64,000 nt of DNA from Microcoleus sp. CAWBG506 (GTDB lineage: Bacteria > Cyanobacteriota > Cyanobacteriia > Cyanobacteriales > Microcoleaceae). Below the pieces are notes generated by a model. The model was not told where the DNA came from. It saw nothing but the letters and a program-made list of their open reading frames with translations, and made no database searches. Shown here piece after piece: positions 18,887 to 27,762 of this stretch (its first letter is position 1; the number at the start of each line of letters is the position of its first letter). Location of the stretch: assembly GCA_020883125.1 (NCBI GenBank), contig JAHREW010000001.1, positions 213,673 to 277,672 of the forward strand, read 5' to 3'. The position numbers were made by a program, and so were the translations under genes.

Positions 18887-19657
18887 ATGTGCCAATTACT
18901 AGGAATGAACTGTAACGTTCCCACAGATATTTGCTTTTCTTTTGAAGGTTTCTCTGCCAGGGGTGGCAAAACCGACATTCATCAAGATGGTTGGGGAATC
19001 GCTTTCTTTGAGGGTTTAGGATGCCGCATTTTTATAGATTCTAAACCAGCCATTAGTTCTCCCGTGGCTGATTTAGTGCGTCGCTATCCCATTCATTCAA
19101 CTAACGTGATTGCTCACATCCGTAAAGCTACTCAAGGTGATATTGTTCTGGAAAATTGCCATCCTTTTGGGCGGGAACTTTGGGGGCGGTATTGGGTGTT
19201 TGCTCACAACGGAAATCTGGAAAACTTTAATCCTGAAAGCGCCGGATTTTACCAAGCTGTAGGCAAAACTGACAGCGAAAAAGCCTTTTGTTTGATATTA
19301 GAAAAACTGCGAGAAAGTTTTCCTCAAAATAAGCCAAATTTGACGGAAATTTACGAGGTACTCAACGAAATCACTAAAACTTTAGCAGAATACGGAATTT
19401 TTAACTATTTACTTTCGGATGGAGAACACTTGTTTGTGCATTGTTCTACTAATCTGCATTATATTGTACGACAAGCACCTTTTGCTAGCGCCCACTCGAT
19501 CGATGAGGATGTGACGGTGGATTTTCGGGAATTGACCAAGGAGGGCGATCGCGTGGCGGTAATTGCTACTTTACCACTTACGGATAATGAAGTTTGGACG
19601 AAGATTCAACCGGGAGAATTGCTGGTATTTCAGGATGGTTTGCCTGTCTATTTTTGA
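18887..19657 (+). CDS. Class II glutamine amidotransferase (GATase_4, YafJ/EgtC-like)
   Basis: An Ntn-hydrolase amidotransferase of 256 residues. The ATG at 18887 gives MCQLLGMN, placing the nucleophile Cys at position 2 as the family requires; the in-frame TTG at 18833 would bury it and is rejected. Other conserved parts are DGWGIAFFEG, VIAHIRKATQG, NCHPFGRELWGRYWVFAHNG and KTDSEKAFCLI. It would hydrolyse glutamine or a gamma-glutamyl substrate such as those in ergothioneine-type pathways; no partner gene is next to it. Confidence 0.9.
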   Translation: MCQLLGMNCNVPTDICFSFEGFSARGGKTDIHQDGWGIAFFEGLGCRIFIDSKPAISSPVADLVRRYPIHSTNVIAHIRKATQGDIVLENCHPFGRELWGRYWVFAHNGNLENFNPESAGFYQAVGKTDSEKAFCLILEKLRESFPQNKPNLTEIYEVLNEITKTLAEYGIFNYLLSDGEHLFVHCSTNLHYIVRQAPFASAHSIDEDVTVDFRELTKEGDRVAVIATLPLTDNEVWTKIQPGELLVFQDGLPVYF

Positions 19658-20037
19658 CCGCTGGAGTTAAGTTAAATGACCGCTACGAAGCAACTGCAAA
19701 ATCTGTGTATTGCCACATTCCCGGCTCGTGAAATACCAACATAATATCTTCCTTGGGAACCCCTGCTGCTACTTGGAGTTGTGCAGGGAGTCAGAAACCG
19801 GGTTTCTTCCTAAATTTTGGTGGGGAGGCTTAAATTATCGCAGAAACCCGGTTTCTTGGAGTAATATTTTCCGGCTTCGCGGACTAAAAAAAGGGTGTAA
19901 GCCTTGAGCTTTACACCCTGTTAGAGGTTTCTAGTTTTGCCGAAAATGCTATTCGTTATAAATGAAAACGTTAGAGCAAAATGGCTCCAGATAAATAGCC
20001 ATAACCAGAAGATTATTCATTGGTTCCTTTAAGCAAG
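19658..20037. repeat. Intergenic region with gaaaccgggtttctt repeats and a hairpin
   Basis: At 19792-19859 an agaaaccgggtttcttcc unit is followed by its near-inverse cagaaacccggtttcttgg; another copy lies at 23775-23795 just after the STAND gene. At 19892-19919 a 9-bp stem agggtgtaa/ttacaccct is preceded by an A-run (T-run on the minus strand). It could terminate the minus-strand M23-RTX gene that ends at 20038. No gene is visible. Confidence 0.65.
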
Positions 20038-21141
20038 TTAAACAAACTTAAAGTCGCTACGGGAAGGTGTGATGTTGAAGCTCAAATCTGGCACGTTTTT
20101 GACTACTGCTAGGGTGTCGCCGCCGGAGGTTTGCACCAGAGTGTCATTGCCTTCACGAGCCAGGCGATACTGATTACGATTGCCGCTCAACTGGATGTAG
20201 TCATCGCGGAAGTTGTAATCGACAATAGTCGCCTGACCGGTTCCTAGGTAGAACATTCCCTGGCGTGAGTTTCCTAACACAAAGGTATCCACCCCCGCTC
20301 CACCTTCGAGAGTATCGAAATCGGGGCTATTTCTGCTGGCATAGCCGTCGAGGTAGTCGTTGCCCGCACCACCATTTAGGTAATCGTTACCGGCTTCACC
20401 ATAGAGGGTGTCGTTGCCGGCGTTACCAATCAAGGTGTCGTTGGTGTTTTGCCCGTTGAGGATGTCGTTCCCTGACCCGCCCGTGAAAACTCGACCTCCT
20501 GGGGATGAGGGTGGAAGGGTAACACCGCCTCCGTTATTGCCCTGGTTTTTCCACTCCGAATAAGCTTGCAGGGGACTCATCGAATTGTTCAGTACAAAAT
20601 CACGGCTTTGAGATGGAATTCCACCAATATAGCTAGTAAATAAACCATTAGCACCACGATTGTGTACCTCTATGTGAAAATGGGAGTTACCGCCTTGGTT
20701 TTTGACTGTGCCGATTGAATCTCCAATCTTTACATCGCCTGTTAGCTTGGCACCTGTGAGATGACCGTATATCCATCGTTTTCCATCATTGCCCTCTACA
20801 GTAACAAATTGCCCTATTGCCCCGTAGTCAGTGACTTTTACAATTTTTCCAGGCACTACTACTGAAACGTTTTTACCAGAACCAACTTTATAATCAATTC
20901 CTGCATGAGACTTAGTAGTACCATTGTAAGAACCATCAGCACTTATGTCATAGGCATAGCCAGTATTCATGGCAGCGGCATTACCGAGAAGTGCTGTTGC
21001 AAGTTGTTGATTGACTTGCTTAACCTCGGATGTAGATTCCTTAATATTTGTGTAAGGGTTTCCAGTGGCGAGATTACTATCAAATTGGTAGCCATCACCA
21101 CTTTGTTTATCCCATTCTTGCTCAGTTGTTGGTAAAGGCAT
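20038..21141 (-). CDS. M23 metallopeptidase with C-terminal RTX calcium-binding repeats
   Basis: A 367-residue protein. The N-terminal half is an LytM/M23 peptidase domain with HAGIDYKVGSG, GHLTGAKLTGDVKIGDSIG and the zinc ligand pair in SHFHIEVHNRG. The C-terminal half has RTX-type nonapeptide repeats (GGSGNDILNGQ, GNAGNDTLYGEAGNDYLNGG, GGAGVDTFVLG). RTX repeats with no N-terminal signal peptide point to type I secretion through an uncleaved C-terminal signal. It probably cleaves peptide cross-bridges in peptidoglycan or another extracellular target. An in-frame TTG at 21210 lacks a ribosome site; GGAG lies before the ATG at 21141. It diverges from the STAND gene over 224 bp. Confidence 0.88.
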   Translation of the reverse strand: MPLPTTEQEWDKQSGDGYQFDSNLATGNPYTNIKESTSEVKQVNQQLATALLGNAAAMNTGYAYDISADGSYNGTTKSHAGIDYKVGSGKNVSVVVPGKIVKVTDYGAIGQFVTVEGNDGKRWIYGHLTGAKLTGDVKIGDSIGTVKNQGGNSHFHIEVHNRGANGLFTSYIGGIPSQSRDFVLNNSMSPLQAYSEWKNQGNNGGGVTLPPSSPGGRVFTGGSGNDILNGQNTNDTLIGNAGNDTLYGEAGNDYLNGGAGNDYLDGYASRNSPDFDTLEGGAGVDTFVLGNSRQGMFYLGTGQATIVDYNFRDDYIQLSGNRNQYRLAREGNDTLVQTSGGDTLAVVKNVPDLSFNITPSRSDFKFV

Positions 21142-21365
21142 TTTAGTTACTCCAGTTGTAATGTTTGGTTCTGTATTAGCGTGGGTGTTTTGATTTGAAG
21201 CAACCCACAACTAAACAGTAACAATGGCTTAAATGCTTTTCAGTCGCTTATGGTTGGGACTTTGGTAGGCGGGTTTGGTTGGTAAAAGACGGGTTTAGAC
21301 GGGTCGATCGCGAAAATAAAGCTCAAGCTGAAGGATAATAAAATAAAAGTGCCTTTACCAAAGCT

Positions 21366-23774
21366 ATGGATATCGAAGCGGCATTAGAACTGGCTAAACG
21401 ATTAATTGTGGCCCAAACCGGGAAACCCTTAGACGATTTGCCAACGAATATTCTTCGGGGAGCTTTGGAAGGTAAGTCACTCAGCGAAATTGCCGAGTCT
21501 TATTCCTGTAACGAGAGTTACGCCAAAGAAGTTAGCTCCAAGTTATGTAAAGTGCTATCGGCTGCATTGGGTGAGCCGATAGCGAAAAGAAATCTGATAT
21601 CGACGCTAGAACAACGCCTGCGCCTCGAAAAACAGAACTCTGAGGCTGGGCTTATACAAGTTGAACGATCGATCGCACTTCCCCCACCCCCAAACCTGAA
21701 TTTTGTGGGACGCGAAGAAGAAATCGCCCAGCTTAACATCCATATCAACCAAGGAGCAAAAGTCATCGTCATCAAAGCACCCGGCGGTGTGGGTAAAACG
21801 ACTTTAGCGCAGGAATATCTCAAGTCTCAGGGTTTTGACTTAGTGGTGGAAGTGCTGATGGCCAAGGAGAAAGAGAATATTACCAGAGTCGAAAGTGCGA
21901 TCGAGGAATTGCTGAAAAAAGACTTTCAGGAAGAACCTGGGCGGGAGTTTGGCATTACCCTTGCGAGACTGAAGCGCCAACTCCAGATACGCAGAGTTGG
22001 GGTGTTGATTGATAATTTGGAACCCGCGCTAGATGGACAAGGCAGATTTATTGAACCCCATCGCCTCTACGTTGAATTGTTACGAGTTTTGGCTGATGCG
22101 TCGGTACAATCCGTGACGCTGATTACCAGCCGTCAGCCTTTGGCTGAATGTGTGGGTGTCACTAACTATTCGTTACCTAGCCTCAATGAACAAGCATGGC
22201 AAGATTTTTTGAGCCTCCGTGATATTGAGATAGACGCAACAACTCTCAGGGAAATGCACAAGGCCTATGGCGGCAATGCCCTAGCTATGAATATCCTCTG
22301 CGCTCCCATACAGAGAGATGGAGGTATGGTAGCCTATTGGCAAGAATATCAAGTCGAAGCTGGGTTATTGGTAGAGTTAGCTGTAGAAAATCTGATCCAA
22401 GAGCAGTTTAATCGTCTTGCTCAAATTTACCCAGATTCCTATAAACTACTCTGTCGTTTGGGATGTTATCGCTATCAGGATGTGCCGACTGTCCCGACTG
22501 AGGGATTATTGTGTTTGTTGTGGGATGTACCAGAAAGACAGAAGCGGCGGGTAATTGAATCTTTGCGAAATCTGTCGTTAGTTGAGTGTCTGAATCGAGA
22601 ATATTGGCTGCATCCGGTGATTCGGGAAGAGGCTATTAGTCGGTTGAGGGCAAGTGAATATTGGGAAACAGCGAACCATAAAGCTGCTCAGTATTGGCAA
22701 AATTCCTTTAACCAAATCCTGACAATAAAAGATGCAAATATTGCTTTTGAAGCCTATTATCATTATGTAGTTATTAAAAAGTTTGATAGTAGTGTCGAAT
22801 TGATATTTTACGATTATAGCAAGGACAAAAGTTCATTATACGACTCTAAAGAAATGCTTGGAGGTGCATCTTGGAGGTTAGGTCTAATCAATCAAATAAT
22901 TTATGCTATTACTGGTATTTTGGAGGAAGTAAATAATTTTTACTATTTAAGTGAACTTTATCTTTATTTAGGATATTCATATAATTTAATAGGGTGTTTG
23001 CGAAAATCAATAGACTGCCATCAAAAGTCAGCAAAACTAGCTATTGAATATTTAAAAACCAGTTCATGCCTGGATCAAAATGATTTTTTTTACAGGCTAA
23101 AAAGATTGCAATTAGCATTTTCAATAAATACAAGTCTTTCTCAGATAGATTTAGGAGAAACTGACAAAGCCCTGCAAACTATTGAAGAATGTTTCTTGTC
23201 AAATTCTGAAGCTGAAGAATATTGTGTCAACACTGCATTAGCAGAAATATATTCAATTTTATCACTTCTAAAAGCTGGAGAAGGATTAAAAAAAGAAGCA
23301 TACAGTTTTGCTGAAAAAGCTGAATCAAAACTATCATTAGTGACAAATAACTCATGGACACAGGGATATGGATTATTTTTTCTGGGTTTGACCTATAAAA
23401 AACTAGGAAAAACAGAAAAGTCTTTTGAAATGTATAGGAAAGCAATATCTTACGCAGAAGAGACTCACTTTACTCAGGTTAAAGCAAAAGCTTTATATGG
23501 TCTAGCAGAACTTTATCGAGGACAGGAAGACTTTACAACAGCTCTTTCCCATCATTTAGAATCGATCGCACTTCTGGATCAAATCGGGGCTAAATGCGAC
23601 CTAGCCGAAGCTTACTATCAACTCGCCTTAACTTATCAAAAGATGGGTGTGATTGACCAAAGTCAGGAAAATTTCAATCAAGCGATTGAACTTTTCCGTC
23701 AAATGGAAGCACCCATGCAAGTTGAGAAAGTGCGGCGGGCTATTGGATTTGACGGCGATGCTGTGGGGAGTTAG
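21366..23774 (+). CDS. STAND-type NTPase with VMAP-like N-terminal HTH and TPR C terminus
   Basis: An 802-residue signalling ATPase. Residues 1-80 form a helical domain (LAKRLIVAQTGKPLDDLPTN, then LEGKSLSEIAESYSCNESYA) resembling the N-terminal HTH of vWA-MoxR-associated (VMAP) proteins. A STAND/NB-ARC-like module follows: FVGREEEIAQL, P-loop APGGVGKTTLAQEYL near residue 140, and Walker B VGVLIDNLEPAL near 212, with the LITSRQPL sensor after it. After a winged-helix-like region the C-terminal third is TPR repeats (QGYGLFFLGLTYKKLGKTEK, KALYGLAELYRGQED, AYYQLALTYQKMGV). Related proteins act as sensors in conflict systems. The effector domain is not obvious. The central part (about 22700-23500) is more AT-rich than the rest. 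Confidence 0.82.
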   Translation: MDIEAALELAKRLIVAQTGKPLDDLPTNILRGALEGKSLSEIAESYSCNESYAKEVSSKLCKVLSAALGEPIAKRNLISTLEQRLRLEKQNSEAGLIQVERSIALPPPPNLNFVGREEEIAQLNIHINQGAKVIVIKAPGGVGKTTLAQEYLKSQGFDLVVEVLMAKEKENITRVESAIEELLKKDFQEEPGREFGITLARLKRQLQIRRVGVLIDNLEPALDGQGRFIEPHRLYVELLRVLADASVQSVTLITSRQPLAECVGVTNYSLPSLNEQAWQDFLSLRDIEIDATTLREMHKAYGGNALAMNILCAPIQRDGGMVAYWQEYQVEAGLLVELAVENLIQEQFNRLAQIYPDSYKLLCRLGCYRYQDVPTVPTEGLLCLLWDVPERQKRRVIESLRNLSLVECLNREYWLHPVIREEAISRLRASEYWETANHKAAQYWQNSFNQILTIKDANIAFEAYYHYVVIKKFDSSVELIFYDYSKDKSSLYDSKEMLGGASWRLGLINQIIYAITGILEEVNNFYYLSELYLYLGYSYNLIGCLRKSIDCHQKSAKLAIEYLKTSSCLDQNDFFYRLKRLQLAFSINTSLSQIDLGETDKALQTIEECFLSNSEAEEYCVNTALAEIYSILSLLKAGEGLKKEAYSFAEKAESKLSLVTNNSWTQGYGLFFLGLTYKKLGKTEKSFEMYRKAISYAEETHFTQVKAKALYGLAELYRGQEDFTTALSHHLESIALLDQIGAKCDLAEAYYQLALTYQKMGVIDQSQENFNQAIELFRQMEAPMQVEKVRRAIGFDGDAVGS

Positions 23775-23890
23775 AAACCGGGTTTCTTCCTAAATCTTCG
23801 TTAGGATGCGGGAATTATGCACGAGTAGTAAAGTTTTTTACCCCACCCCAGCCCGGACCTTATTAAAGTCCGGGAGTAAGAACTTCACAA

Positions 23891-24361
23891 ATGATGCGAG
23901 GGTTGCTATATTGGCAGTTACGATTAAAAAGTTTATCCATGCTATTAAAGTTGAAATCCACAAAAGTAAATACAGAAAAGACTAAGCGACCAAATCCGTC
24001 GCGGGTGCGGGATCACTTGGCAAACGAGCGCACTTATTTAGCATGGATGCGGACAGCAATATCGCTAATGGGTTTTGGCGTAGTTATCGTGCGCCTTCGC
24101 GCCTTCCATCCCCCTCTGCTCCCAACTCCCGGTAATGGCTGGAAGTTGGGTTTGCTTTTTTCGGCAGTGGGTTTGCTGACTGTGCTATTCTCCACTAAAC
24201 ACTACTTTGGTGTTCGCCACGATATCGATTATGATACTTATGAACCTACCGATCGCTGGGTAATTCTGTTTAGCCTCGCGATCGCCATCCTAGGGGCGGG
24301 AGTAATTTATTATATATTCACAGTTCCTGCCAGTTCATTTGGTTTGATGACACCGGAATAA
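23891..24361 (+). CDS. DUF202 (YidH-like) membrane protein
   Basis: A small inner-membrane protein of the DUF202 family. The family signature is DHLANERTYLAWMRTAISLM, followed by FGVVIVRLRAF and three predicted membrane helices (MRTAISLMGFGVVIV, LGLLFSAVGLLTVLF, WVILFSLAIAILGAGVIYY). The start is uncertain: ATG 23891 gives an odd basic, hydrophobic N terminus, and ATG 23939 is an alternative. The function is unknown. A paralogue follows at 24484. Confidence 0.82.
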   Translation: MMRGLLYWQLRLKSLSMLLKLKSTKVNTEKTKRPNPSRVRDHLANERTYLAWMRTAISLMGFGVVIVRLRAFHPPLLPTPGNGWKLGLLFSAVGLLTVLFSTKHYFGVRHDIDYDTYEPTDRWVILFSLAIAILGAGVIYYIFTVPASSFGLMTPE

Positions 24362-24393
24362 TAGTGCGTTTTCATATAAAAGTTGATTTGTAG

Positions 24394-24449
24394 GGTGCGT
24401 TGTTGCAACGGGTTAAATTGAACTGCCAAATTTTCCAGGGCGACGCACC
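24394..24449. repeat. Short palindromic element related to 13820-13875
   Basis: Left arm ggtgcgttg (24394-24402) and right arm gcgacgcacc (24440-24449) with a 37-bp centre, lying between the two DUF202 genes. It has the same arm sequence, size and tagggtgcgt lead-in as the element that clips the M15-like gene. Confidence 0.65.
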
Positions 24450-24483
24450 TGATTTACCAAAAAAGGCTAGATAGTGGGCACTG

Positions 24484-24885
24484 ATGACAGTAGATGAGGA
24501 GAAACTAAAACAGCAAAATCTGTCGCGGGCGATCGATCTTTCTGCCAATGAACGCACTTTTTTAGCATGGATGCGGACCGCGATCGCACTTATGGGTTTT
24601 GGCGTCGTCATCGTGCGACTGCGCGTTGTCCAACTCCCCCTACAGCACCGTCACACGATGGGGTGGAAATTGGGCTTAATCTTCTCTCTAGTAGGTTTGG
24701 CGACAGTCTTAATCTCAACCAAGCACTACTTCACCGTTCGCCACCAAATTGACCACGATACCTACGAGCCCCCAGACGGCATGATCTTATTTTTCAGTTT
24801 TGCCCTCAGCTTATTGGGAATAGGAGTAATTTATGTGATTTTGGCCGCCGCCCAGGGTTCAATCACTGTTCCGATCCCCGATTAA
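24484..24885 (+). CDS. DUF202 (YidH-like) membrane protein, paralogue
   Basis: A 133-residue paralogue of the preceding gene. It shares NERTFLAWMRTAIALMGFGV and VIVRLR and the downstream STKHYFTVRHQIDHDTYEPP segment, which in the neighbour reads STKHYFGVRHDIDYDTYEP. Three membrane helices are predicted. ATG 24484 is the first Met. The pair arose by tandem duplication and is now separated by a palindromic element. The role is unknown; hetero-oligomer formation is only a guess. Confidence 0.85.
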   Translation: MTVDEEKLKQQNLSRAIDLSANERTFLAWMRTAIALMGFGVVIVRLRVVQLPLQHRHTMGWKLGLIFSLVGLATVLISTKHYFTVRHQIDHDTYEPPDGMILFFSFALSLLGIGVIYVILAAAQGSITVPIPD

Positions 24886-25039
24886 GCCCACAGCACACTT
24901 AACATATCACACCCATTGAGTATAAAAACTTAAAACTTACTCCAAGTCCTAAAACTACAGTAACTTTATCAAGTTACTAGACATACACCAGGGTGTGATG
25001 ATAAACTACGGTTAATCGATCGAGTTATGAGTTGTTAAC

Positions 25040-25654
25040 GTGAAAAATCCTCAACAAGTCACTGAAGAGTCTCAGTCTCGGACACAGCCAGCCCCAGACA
25101 AGTTAGCCGAAGCTCAGCCAGACGGCTTGAACCAAGGCTGGTTCAACTCACCTCTTGCACGATTCTCAATCAGCCTGTCACGGGCGGGTTCGATGCCCAC
25201 CCCACCAAAAAATTCACTCTTTCTAAAACAGCAATCTTCCCGCTTCGGGAGAATGATGCCAGATGTCAGCTTGAAAAAACTCAGAGGCGGATTACTTCTA
25301 CTAATGGGATATTTGCTATCACCGCTATGTTGGTGGAACGATTTATTTTTCAATCTGCCCATTGCTTATGGCTTTGGGTATATCTGTAGCTTGCTTTCCC
25401 CAGATTTACTATTTCCTTGTTCAATAGTCGGCTACTGGCTGTCCAATATTGTTGGAATTCTGTTGATCCAGCTAGGGAGTGTAGAGGTTTTTACAGACAA
25501 ACCCAAGGAAAAAAACCTCAAACAAGAGTTATTGACGGGCTTCATTTCATCAACCGCCTTCACTCTGGTCATTGTGGCATTGATTCATTTTAATGTTCTC
25601 GATACTCCCGACCTATTTTCCACCCAGCAGTCTATCGACCTTTTTGGGAGCTAA
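25040..25654 (+). CDS. Hypothetical membrane protein preceding a TauE exporter
   Basis: A 204-residue protein starting at GTG (25040). About 90 hydrophilic, Gln/Ser/Pro-rich residues are followed by membrane segments (LRGGLLLLMGYLLSPLCWW, FGYICSLLSPDLLFPCSIVG, GYWLSNIVGILLIQLGSV) and a last one near GFISSTAFTLVIVALIHF. I do not recognise the family. The stop is two bases before the TauE-like gene's ATG, which indicates co-transcription and possibly a joint role in anion export. Confidence 0.65.
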   Translation: MKNPQQVTEESQSRTQPAPDKLAEAQPDGLNQGWFNSPLARFSISLSRAGSMPTPPKNSLFLKQQSSRFGRMMPDVSLKKLRGGLLLLMGYLLSPLCWWNDLFFNLPIAYGFGYICSLLSPDLLFPCSIVGYWLSNIVGILLIQLGSVEVFTDKPKEKNLKQELLTGFISSTAFTLVIVALIHFNVLDTPDLFSTQQSIDLFGS

Positions 25655-25656
25655 CC

Positions 25657-26451
25657 ATGAACTACTTATTACTATCATTTTTAAGTTTTTTCGTGGGAAT
25701 TATCGTTGGTTTGACCGGAGTAGGAGGAGCTTCACTCATTACGCCGATGTTGATTTGTGTCTTTCAAGTTCCGGCATCGATTGCTGTGAGTTCAGATGTC
25801 GTAGCAGCCACATTTATGAAAGTTGTTGGTGGCTTCAAACACTGGCAACAACAAACCCTTGACTTGCCAGTAGTTAAATGGTTGGCTTTGGGAAGCGTAC
25901 CCGGTTCCCTGGGTGGTGTGTGGATATTACACTGCATCAAAGGGAGTGGCACTGAGAACTTAGATTACATCTTGTTGCACTGTCTGGGAATGGCGATCGC
26001 CCTAGTTGTGATGTTAGCAATCTCTCAATTATCGCTCAAAATCTTTCTCCCTAATTTGAAATTACCACAGCCGCCAGAATGGGACTTAAATACTAATTAT
26101 GGTCGTATTTTTACGGTGATTGCTGGAGCAATTTTAGGCTCCATAGTGGGAATCACTAGCGTCTCTTCTGGTTCGATGTTTGCATTATTATTGATTACTT
26201 TTTTCCGCCTAGATTCTTCAAAATTGGTGGGTACAGATATTTCTCAGGCGGCTATTTTGTTGATGTTTACTTCTCTAGGACACCTCAGCCTGGGAACAGT
26301 AGACTGGAGTTTAGTATTGCCGATTTGGTTTGGTTCGGTGCCCGGAGTTTTAGTAGGGGCTAAATTCTGCCAAATTATGCCTCAACGCCCGCTTAAGTTG
26401 GTGATTTATGGAATGTTGGCAATGGCGAGTTGGAAGTTGTATCAAGTGTGA
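25657..26451 (+). CDS. Sulfite exporter TauE/SafE family permease
   Basis: A 264-residue polytopic membrane protein of the TauE/SafE (DUF81) family. The two family repeats are visible as FFVGIIVGLTGVGGASLITP near the N terminus and ILGSIVGITSVSSGSMFALL in the middle, each followed by a conserved DVVAATF/GTDISQAAI-type helix. Members export sulfite, sulfoacetate or related organic anions. Its location near cysK and cysA fits sulfur metabolism, although those are on the opposite strand. It is probably co-transcribed with the hypothetical membrane gene ending two bases earlier. Confidence 0.88.
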   Translation: MNYLLLSFLSFFVGIIVGLTGVGGASLITPMLICVFQVPASIAVSSDVVAATFMKVVGGFKHWQQQTLDLPVVKWLALGSVPGSLGGVWILHCIKGSGTENLDYILLHCLGMAIALVVMLAISQLSLKIFLPNLKLPQPPEWDLNTNYGRIFTVIAGAILGSIVGITSVSSGSMFALLLITFFRLDSSKLVGTDISQAAILLMFTSLGHLSLGTVDWSLVLPIWFGSVPGVLVGAKFCQIMPQRPLKLVIYGMLAMASWKLYQV

Positions 26452-26481
26452 TATCAATTCCGGTGCAACCGGAATTGATAT
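26451..26481. terminator. Perfect 14-bp hairpin between convergent TauE and cysK genes
   Basis: Arms atatcaattccggt (26451-26464) and accggaattgatat (26468-26481) pair perfectly around a gca loop, starting at the last base of the TauE stop. It lies between convergent genes, so it can serve both as a terminator-like structure. No long T-run follows. A shorter copy is at 8625-8643, so it is also a dispersed repeat. Confidence 0.65.
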
Positions 26482-26499
26482 TACTTATTAACCTACAAA

Positions 26500-27480
26500 T
26501 TAATAATTGCTGACTAAGGATTCTAGTTCGGTGACTGTCGGTAATTCTAAATCTTTGAACAGCACTGTACTAAGGTAGCGTTCGCCAAAAGAAGGCTGTA
26601 CAAAAATTATCAATTTTCCAGCATTTTCGGGACGCTTGCCGATTTCAATGGCTGCAAATAAAGCTGCGCCTGCGGAGATTCCTGACAATAATCCTTCTTC
26701 TCTCGCTAGTCGGCGACTGTAGGCGATCGCATCTTCATCGCTAACAGTAATTATTTCATCAATTAACTCTGGTTTCAAGACTTCCGGGATGAATCCTGCA
26801 CCAATTCCTTGAATTTTGTGAGCACCAGATTTGCCTCCAGAAAGCACGGGGCTGTTTGTCGGTTCAACTGCGATCGCCCTAAAACTCGGCTTCCGCTGTT
26901 TAATTACCTCAGCAACTCCCGTAATCGTACCACCAGTGCCAACTCCCGCCACTAAAAAATCTATGTTACCGTCAGTATCGGCCCAAATTTCCTCCGCCGT
27001 CGTTTCCCGGTGAATTTTGGGATTGGCGGGGTTGCGAAACTGCTGCAACAAAAAAGCACCCGGAGTTTCTTCTGCAATTTCTTCGGCGCGGGCGATCGCG
27101 CTTAACATCCCTTCATGTCCCGGAGTTAATTCTAACTGAGCACCGTAAGCTTTTAACATCGATCGGCGCTCTAAACTCATCGTATCCGGCATTGTCAAAA
27201 TCAATTTGTAACCCTTAGCCGCCGCCACCATTGCCAAAGCAATTCCAGTATTACCCGAAGTCGGTTCCACTAAAATAGTTTTCCCCGGTGCAATTAATCC
27301 CGCCTCTTCTGCCGCCTGAATCATGCTCGCCCCGATGCGATCTTTCACCGAAGCAGCCGGATTCATCCCTTCCAATTTTACCGCAATTTGAGCAACTACT
27401 CCTTCGGCTTGGGGAATTTTATTGATCTGAACTAAAGGAGTTCTACCAATTATTTCTGTAACATCCTTAGCAATTTTCAT
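26500..27480 (-). CDS. cysK: Cysteine synthase A (O-acetylserine sulfhydrylase)
   Basis: A PLP enzyme that makes cysteine from O-acetylserine and sulfide. The 326-residue product has [11 protein letters not shown]-type N terminus ([14 protein letters not shown]). The PLP lysine is in [15 protein letters not shown], the substrate loop in [13 protein letters not shown], and the phosphate-binding loop in [14 protein letters not shown]. It also has the C-terminal SGISAGAAL. Length and motifs are typical. cysA lies upstream on the same strand, separated by a possible small ORF. Confidence 0.95.
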   Translation of the reverse strand: MKIAKDVTEIIGRTPLVQINKIPQAEGVVAQIAVKLEGMNPAASVKDRIGASMIQAAEEAGLIAPGKTILVEPTSGNTGIALAMVAAAKGYKLILTMPDTMSLERRSMLKAYGAQLELTPGHEGMLSAIARAEEIAEETPGAFLLQQFRNPANPKIHRETTAEEIWADTDGNIDFLVAGVGTGGTITGVAEVIKQRKPSFRAIAVEPTNSPVLSGGKSGAHKIQGIGAGFIPEVLKPELIDEIITVSDEDAIAYSRRLAREEGLLSGISAGAALFAAIEIGKRPENAGKLIIFVQPSFGERYLSTVLFKDLELPTVTELESLVSNY

Positions 27481-27619
27481 GGCTTAATTTATCTCCACTT
27501 AAATGTATAGAGGTAATATTTTTGATTTTGATGAAAAAATCCCTTGAGAAGTATATTGCATCGTCGCCAAAATTTCCTACTTAGGGGAATAATTTGACAT
27601 ATAGCAACCGCGAAAGCTG

Positions 27620-27754
27620 TTAAGGCGCTTTGGTCAATAAGTAACCTGTCGCTACCAGAGTTAAGACAATGCGAAAAGTTAAAACACTCAAAAACTGCCA
27701 AAATTTTTGAGGATTGATGTACTCCCGCCTTACCAGGTTTTGAGTAAGATACAA
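27620..27754 (-). CDS. Possible single-span membrane microprotein between cysA and cysK
   Basis: A 44-codon frame starting at TTG (27754), just downstream of the cysA stop. It encodes a short basic stretch (VRREYINPQK) and then one strongly hydrophobic helix (FWQFLSVLTFRIVLTLVATG). The positive-inside arrangement is what a real single-pass protein shows. There is no clear ribosome site and the start codon is weak, so it may be chance. The remaining bases to cysK show nothing else. Confidence 0.35.
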   Translation of the reverse strand: MYLTQNLVRREYINPQKFWQFLSVLTFRIVLTLVATGYLLTKAP

Positions 27755-27762
27755 CGCTGGAT

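Noticed and set aside
19710-19907. 65-codon plus-strand frame after the amidotransferase
   Set aside because: Most of it is read from the gaaaccgggtttctt repeats; not protein-like.
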